Below are positions 59,894-64,000 of a DNA stretch of 64,000 bases, one piece after another. The stretch spans positions 2,170,001 through 2,234,000 of the forward strand of contig NZ_CP070326.1 of NCBI RefSeq assembly GCF_016917755.1, given 5' to 3'. Source of the DNA: Streptomyces noursei (GTDB taxonomy: Bacteria; Actinomycetota; Actinomycetes; Streptomycetales; Streptomycetaceae). A program made the position numbers and the translations under genes. The first letter of the stretch is position 1; each line of letters opens with the position of its first letter. The notes under the pieces are model-generated. The model had not been told where the DNA came from. It searched no databases and saw only the letters and a list, made by a program, of their open reading frames with translations.

Positions 59894-61174
59894 TCACCGC
59901 CGTTCGGCCACCGGCTCCTGGTCGCCGACCTCCGCTGGCGGGGCGGCCGACGCGGTCTCCCGGGACGCCTCCGCCCGGTCGAAGGCGTCCAGCGCGCGCC
60001 GGGCCACCGGATGCGCGCGGACCAGGTCGGCGAGCGTGGCCTGACCGCGGGTGATCTTCGCGAACGCCCGCCACGCCGGCCGCAGCCCCGTCACCGCGGC
60101 GTGGAACATCCCGGGGCGGCGCGCGAAGGCCGCCAGCATCCGGCGGCCGACGCCCATCTCCACACCCAGCCCGGCCTTGATCGCGAAGGCGTAGTTCAGC
60201 GCCTGACGGCGGGCGTCGACCGCGTCGTGCGCCTCGGAGATCCGCACCGCCCACTCGCCCGCCAGCCGCCCGGAGCGGAGCGCGAAGGAGATGCCCTCGC
60301 GGGTCCAGGGCTCCAGCAGGCCGGCCGCGTCCCCGCAGACCAGCACCCGACCGCGGGAGAGCGGGGAGTCGTCGGCACGGCAGCGGGTCAGATGGCCGGA
60401 GGAGATCGCGGGCTCGAAGCCGGCCAGGCCGAGCCGGCCGATGAAGTCGTCCAGATAGCGCTTGGTGGCCGCGCCCTCGCCACGGGCGGAGATCACACCG
60501 ACGGTGAGGGTGTCGCCCTTGGGGAAGACCCAGCCGTAACTGCCGGGCAGCGGGCCCCAGTCGATGAGCACCCGGCCCGCCCAGTCCTCGGCGACCGTCT
60601 CCGGCACCGGGATCTCGACCTCCAACCCGAGGTCGACCTGGTCCACCTTGACGCCGACGTGCGCGGCTATCCGGCTCGCGCTGCCGTCCGCGCCGATCAC
60701 GGACCGGGCCAGCACCACCTCGCCGTCGGCGAGCACCACCGCGACGGTCCGCCGGTCGGGGACGTTGGCGCCGTGCTGCTCGACCCGCGAGACGGTGACA
60801 CCGGTCCGGACCCGGGCGCCGGCGTCCTTGGCGGACTCCACCAGCGCGGCGTCGAACTCGGGGCGGTCGACCAGCCCGAAGAGCGTGTTCTTGGAGCGGC
60901 GGGTGCGCGTCAGCTTGCCGTTGAGCGAGAAGGTGACGGCATGCACCCGATCGCGCAACGGCAGTTCGAAACCGGGCGGCAGGGAATCCCGGGACGGGCC
61001 GATGATGCCGCCGCCGCAGGTCTTGTAGCGGGGGAGCTCGGCCTTCTCCAGGAGCAGGACCCGGCGCCCCGTACACGCCGCGGCGTGTGCCGCCGAGGCG
61101 CCAGCGGGCCCCGCGCCCACCACCACCACGTCCCACACCTGCTGCTCGCCCTCGGCTGCCTGCTCGCTGCTCAC
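59894..61174 (-). CDS. geranylgeranyl reductase-family FAD oxidoreductase
   Basis: 426 aa. DVVVVGAGPAGASAAHAAA (FAD Rossmann), LPRYKTCGGGIIGPS (PxxKxCGG signature of the family), VIGADGSASRIA and VLVCGDAAGLLEPWTREGIS. These enzymes reduce isoprenoid chains such as the menaquinone tail or geranylgeranyl groups. No terpenoid gene is adjacent. GTG 61174 has GGAAG 6 nt upstream. Confidence 0.9.
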   Translation of the reverse strand: MSSEQAAEGEQQVWDVVVVGAGPAGASAAHAAACTGRRVLLLEKAELPRYKTCGGGIIGPSRDSLPPGFELPLRDRVHAVTFSLNGKLTRTRRSKNTLFGLVDRPEFDAALVESAKDAGARVRTGVTVSRVEQHGANVPDRRTVAVVLADGEVVLARSVIGADGSASRIAAHVGVKVDQVDLGLEVEIPVPETVAEDWAGRVLIDWGPLPGSYGWVFPKGDTLTVGVISARGEGAATKRYLDDFIGRLGLAGFEPAISSGHLTRCRADDSPLSRGRVLVCGDAAGLLEPWTREGISFALRSGRLAGEWAVRISEAHDAVDARRQALNYAFAIKAGLGVEMGVGRRMLAAFARRPGMFHAAVTGLRPAWRAFAKITRGQATLADLVRAHPVARRALDAFDRAEASRETASAAPPAEVGDQEPVAERR

Positions 61175-61351
61175 CTGTGCTTCCGCTCCCGTCCGATGCC
61201 TGGCTGCGCGTACCGCCCGCATCCTACGGGCCGCGTCCGACCGAACCGCCTGTGGGAAGATCGGTGGCACGCACACGTACGTCCGGCCCGCCCGGCTCAC
61301 CCCGCCGGACGTGCCCCATGTACCCAACGTCGCGCCCACAAGGAGCGTTCC

Positions 61352-62713
61352 ATGTCTGACAGCCCGCTCGCCCAGACCGTCGCCGCACTGCAACCACGGG
61401 CCAGGACCGAGCTCGCCGAGCTGGTGGCCTTCAAGTCGGTCGCGGACTTCGCACAGTTCCCCAAAAGCGAGAGCGAGGGCGCGGCCCGCTGGATCGTGGA
61501 CGCCCTCCAGGCCGAGGGCTTCCAGGACGTGGCACTCCTGGACACCCCCGACGGCACCCAGTCCGTCTACGGCCACCTCCCCGGCCCGGCCGGCGCCCCC
61601 ACCGTCCTGCTGTACGCGCACTACGACGTCCAGCCGCCGCTGGACGAGGCCGCCTGGGTCTCCCCGCCGTTCGAACTGACCGAGCGCGACGGCCGCTGGT
61701 ACGGGCGCGGCGCCGCGGACTGCAAGGGCGGCGTGATCATGCACCTGACCGCGCTGCGCGCCCTCAAGGAGCACGGCGGCGTCCCGGTCAACATCAAGGT
61801 GATCGTGGAGGGTTCGGAGGAGCAGGGCACCGGCGGCCTGGAGCGGTACGCCGAGGCGCACCCCGAACTGCTGACCGCCGACGCCATCGTCATCGGCGAC
61901 GCCGGCAACTTCCGGGCCGGGCTGCCGACGGTCACCGCGACGCTGCGCGGCATGACCCTGGTGCAGGTCCGGGTCGACACCCTGGCCGGCAATCTGCACT
62001 CCGGCCAGTTCGGCGGCGCGGCCCCCGACGCGCTGGCCGCCCTGATCCGGATCCTGGACTCGCTGCGCGCCGAGGACGGCTCGACGACCGTGCGCGGGCT
62101 GACCACGGACGCCACCTGGGAGGGCCTGCAGTACCCCGAGGCGGACTTCCGCTCGGACGCCAAGGTCCTGGACGGCGTCGAACTGATCGGCACCGGCACC
62201 GTCGCCGACCGCCTCTGGGCCCGGCCCGCCGTGACGGTCCTCGGCATCGACTGCCCGCCCGTGGTCGGCGCCACCCCGTCGGTACACGCCTCGGCGCGCG
62301 CCCTGGTGAGCCTGCGGGTGCCCCCGGGCTCCGACGCCGCCGAGGCCACCAAGCTGCTGACCGCCCACCTGGAGAGCGCCGCCCCGTGGAGCGCACGGGT
62401 CACGGCCGAGCAGGTCGGCCAGGGCCAGCCGTTCCGCGCGGACACCAGCAGCCCCGCCTACGCCTCGATGGCGGCGGCGCTGAGCGAGGCGTACGACGGC
62501 CAGGAGATGCAGACCTCCGGCATGGGCGGCTCGATCCCGCTGTGCAACACGCTGACCGCCCTCTACCCCGACGCGGAGATCCTGCTGATCGGCCTCAGCG
62601 AACCGGAGGCCCAGATCCACGCCGTCAACGAGAGCGTGTGCCCGGAGGAACTGCGGAGGCTGTCGCTGGCCGAGGCCCTTTTCCTGCGGAGCTACGCCGA
62701 AGGTCGGGCCTGA
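61352..62713 (+). CDS. M20 family dipeptidase
   Basis: 453 aa. Zinc ligands and catalytic residues are visible: LLYAHYDVQPPLD, GRGAADCKGGVIMHL, VIVEGSEEQGTGG, IVIGDAGNF and a late QIHAVNESV. The length and the DVQP motif match carnosinase-type dipeptidases of the cytoplasm. AAGGAG precedes the ATG. A hairpin repeat element follows the stop. Confidence 0.94.
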   Translation: MSDSPLAQTVAALQPRARTELAELVAFKSVADFAQFPKSESEGAARWIVDALQAEGFQDVALLDTPDGTQSVYGHLPGPAGAPTVLLYAHYDVQPPLDEAAWVSPPFELTERDGRWYGRGAADCKGGVIMHLTALRALKEHGGVPVNIKVIVEGSEEQGTGGLERYAEAHPELLTADAIVIGDAGNFRAGLPTVTATLRGMTLVQVRVDTLAGNLHSGQFGGAAPDALAALIRILDSLRAEDGSTTVRGLTTDATWEGLQYPEADFRSDAKVLDGVELIGTGTVADRLWARPAVTVLGIDCPPVVGATPSVHASARALVSLRVPPGSDAAEATKLLTAHLESAAPWSARVTAEQVGQGQPFRADTSSPAYASMAAALSEAYDGQEMQTSGMGGSIPLCNTLTALYPDAEILLIGLSEPEAQIHAVNESVCPEELRRLSLAEALFLRSYAEGRA

Positions 62714-62722
62714 GCCCACGGT

Positions 62723-62902
62723 CGCCTGACGGCGGGTTGTCGGCCACGTCCGCCGTGTCCGCCTGACGGCGGGTTGTCGCGTTGTCCGCTGCGCGGGGCT
62801 GTCGGGTGCGGTGACGGGCCTGCGGGGGTGGTGTGCAGGACTGCTGCGCTTTACGTCCTGCACACCACCCCCGCAGACCCGTCACCTCCCGTGAGTGGGG
62901 GG
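62723..62902 (+). repeat. hairpin repeat element, copy B with duplicated head
   Basis: Almost identical to copy A at 53.8 kb: head CGCCTGACGGCGGGTTGTCG at 62760-62779, stem 62811-62840 with 62856-62885 (30 bp, one C-A mismatch), loop CTGCTGCGCTTTACG at 62841-62855. The 20-bp head is present a second time at 62723-62742, as if a partial copy had been added in tandem. Confidence 0.88.
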
Positions 62903-62930
62903 AGTAGAGAGAGAACCAGATTCTTGTCCG

Positions 62931-62951
62931 ATGGTTGAGTCTGTCAACCAT
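62931..62951 (-). terminator. short hairpin
   Basis: ATGGTTGA and TCAACCAT pair perfectly (8 bp) around a 5-nt loop, downstream of the leftward cas1-orphan operon. Possibly a second terminator. Confidence 0.5.
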
Positions 62952-62972
62952 TCCTGCGCTCCCGGGCATGCG

Positions 62973-63008
62973 AACGGCCACCCTCCGTGATGTTGGAGGG
63001 TGGCCGTT
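62973..63008 (-). terminator. 14-bp hairpin terminator of the cas1 operon
   Basis: AACGGCCACCCTCC at 62973-62986 pairs perfectly with its complement at 62995-63008 around an 8-nt loop, starting 11 nt beyond the stop of the 106-aa gene. Strong enough to end transcription. Confidence 0.82.
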
Positions 63009-63019
63009 GGGCTTGGGCG

Positions 63020-63340
63020 TCAGGCTGTGAGTTCAACTCCGGTGAACTGAGCCGTTGCAAGGGTCATGTCTGCGATGAGGGGAGGGACGTTGAATCGTGT
63101 GGTGACCCATTCGCTGTAAGCCTCTCGATTCTGTGAGGCGAAGTCTCCGAAGAGAAGGAACAAACGGAGATCGTCACGGTCTAGTGCGTGGTCGGTCATG
63201 ACGATGTGGCACATGTAGTCGATGAGCCCCTCAACACTGACGTCGGGCATGCCTTGCCTTGTGCACCAGCCCTCGAACTCTTCGCTGTGCTTGTCAGCCC
63301 AACCGGTGACCATGGCGATTGAGAAGTCTAGCCCCTGCAT
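63020..63340 (-). CDS. hypothetical protein overlapping cas1
   Basis: 106 aa, no family recognised. It is acidic and mostly helical: VTGWADKHSEEFEGWCTRQG, DHALDRDDLRLFLLFGDFAS. It is not Cas2: it lacks the ferredoxin-like start with the conserved Asp and has no matching end. Codons are much less GC-biased than in the rest of the window. Its start lies 13 nt inside the cas1 3' end, so the two are translated together and may act together. Confidence 0.75.
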   Translation of the reverse strand: MQGLDFSIAMVTGWADKHSEEFEGWCTRQGMPDVSVEGLIDYMCHIVMTDHALDRDDLRLFLLFGDFASQNREAYSEWVTTRFNVPPLIADMTLATAQFTGVELTA

Positions 63341-64000
63341 TTGGCACTCCGTTTCGCGTTGCGACTGGTTAGGGGTGTCCTTGTCGGGATTCGAGTGTCG
63401 GACGATTTACTGAGGATGTGGACGACGTCTTCGGCGGCTTCGGCGATTGGTTCTTTTACTGCGTCGCGTGCCCGGTTGATGATCTCGCGGTCAAGTGGAC
63501 TGCCGACTGTGCACTGTCCTTCGATTGTCTCGCCGAAGTCGCGGCGGGTGAAGGTCCTTTCCGAAACCACATTTAAAATCATTTGGTCTACGTATGGCCG
63601 AGCAACTTCGACCAAATCCAGGGCCATGCTGGGGACCTTATTCGCTTCCTTAGGCCGATGAAGCAGACCCAACTCAGGATCAAGCCCAGTAGCGTGGCAG
63701 GCTAGCCGGGCTTCCGCGTACCCAATCGAGTAGGCCAGATTGAGCAGGGCATTAAACGGCGTTACCGCCTTCCGTGCCGTCTTCCCGGTGCCCTGGAGGG
63801 GCGAATAGCGTGCCTGGAACGTCTGCCAATGCTCGGGCACGGCATCGCGGAACTTCACTGGGGTGCCTTTCATACTTCCCCAATAGCACCGTGCGGCTTT
63901 CGCCTCGATGTCAGCGATTTGAGAGAGGGTCTCCATATCGTGCAGCCGGATCAATTGGTCTTTGACTTTGGCATGGCCGCTTACCTCGTACTGTCCCGTT
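63328..64000 (-). CDS. cas1: CRISPR-associated integrase Cas1, 3' part (5' end outside the window)
   Basis: About 223 C-terminal residues are visible. IADIEAKAARCYWGSM carries the first metal Glu, TPFNALLNLAYSIGYAEARL the core helix, LDPELGLLH the His, and SMALDLVEVARPYVD the catalytic Asp. All three metal-binding positions are therefore present. Cas1 inserts new spacers into CRISPR arrays, normally with Cas2. The C-terminal 25 residues are an Arg/Thr/Ser-rich tail. GC content is clearly lower than in neighbouring genes, indicating recent transfer. Subtype cannot be told from this part. Confidence 0.9.
   Translation of the reverse strand, partial: TGQYEVSGHAKVKDQLIRLHDMETLSQIADIEAKAARCYWGSMKGTPVKFRDAVPEHWQTFQARYSPLQGTGKTARKAVTPFNALLNLAYSIGYAEARLACHATGLDPELGLLHRPKEANKVPSMALDLVEVARPYVDQMILNVVSERTFTRRDFGETIEGQCTVGSPLDREIINRARDAVKEPIAEAAEDVVHILSKSSDTRIPTRTPLTSRNAKRSAKCRG

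Noticed and set aside
58718..61351. Plus-strand extension upstream of the dipeptidase
   Set aside because: It is the complement of the histidine kinase and flavoprotein genes; the dipeptidase proper starts at 61352 with AAGGAG.
63020..63340. 106-aa gene as cas2
   Set aside because: Length is near that of Cas2, but the N-terminal beta strand with conserved Asp and the ferredoxin-like pattern are missing.

Overview
The window looks like a chromosomal segment of a Streptomyces or close relative. Base composition is very GC-rich, third codon positions are mostly G or C, GTG starts and ATGA/GTGA gene overlaps are common, and several families are typical of actinomycetes (PF04672-type methyltransferase, TerD pairs, DUF5753 regulators, MEDS/STAS and HATPase anti-sigma partners, LigB). 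All family calls come from reading motifs by eye; no database search was run.

Layout. 0.3-0.5 kb: remnant of a short-chain dehydrogenase. 1.2-3.5 kb: dhaKLM dihydroxyacetone kinase genes, with a MITE-like element between dhaK and dhaL. 3.6-6.2 kb: SAM methyltransferase, ECF-like sigma factor and partner. 6.2-11.8 kb: probable lysine/pipecolate catabolism (FAD oxidase, 2-oxoadipate dioxygenase HglS, aminoadipate-semialdehyde dehydrogenase, LysR). 11.8-16.5 kb: STAS protein, then a DeoR regulator with a three-gene sugar or polyol ABC importer lacking its ATPase. 16.5-19.5 kb: NUDIX, ATP-dependent ligase LigB, GGCT-like protein. 19.5-22.9 kb: three relatives of mycobacterial dormancy (DosR-regulon) proteins. 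23-33.9 kb: frameshifted pobA, lipoprotein, NUDIX, PH-like membrane protein, racemase, HpnB-like glycosyltransferase, frameshifted TerD pair, MOSC, MEDS-STAS/anti-sigma pair, and an Rv1733c-like protein.

33.9-42.0 kb is an accessory island. It has small orphan genes, a chimeric DUF5753 regulator with decamer operator-like repeats, a degenerate IS5-type element, a DinB protein, a frameshifted HNH nuclease, a rhomboid-like protein, a tRNA-like gene and an internally deleted serine recombinase. It reads as the worn remains of an integrative element.

42.0-62.7 kb returns to ordinary chromosome: a beta-helix/AAA+ fusion, a large membrane hydrolase, a DeoR regulator, a Cds1-like PLP enzyme, anti-sigma kinase-like protein, a TetR-DUF4865-phosphotriesterase operon, a divergent ROK/MFS pair, a two-component system, a geranylgeranyl-reductase-type flavoprotein and an M20 dipeptidase. 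Three copies of a long hairpin element with an invariant 15-nt loop lie at the 3' ends of genes here. At the right edge, in visibly lower-GC DNA, is the 3' part of a cas1 gene followed by an overlapping 106-aa orphan gene; no CRISPR array is visible in the window.
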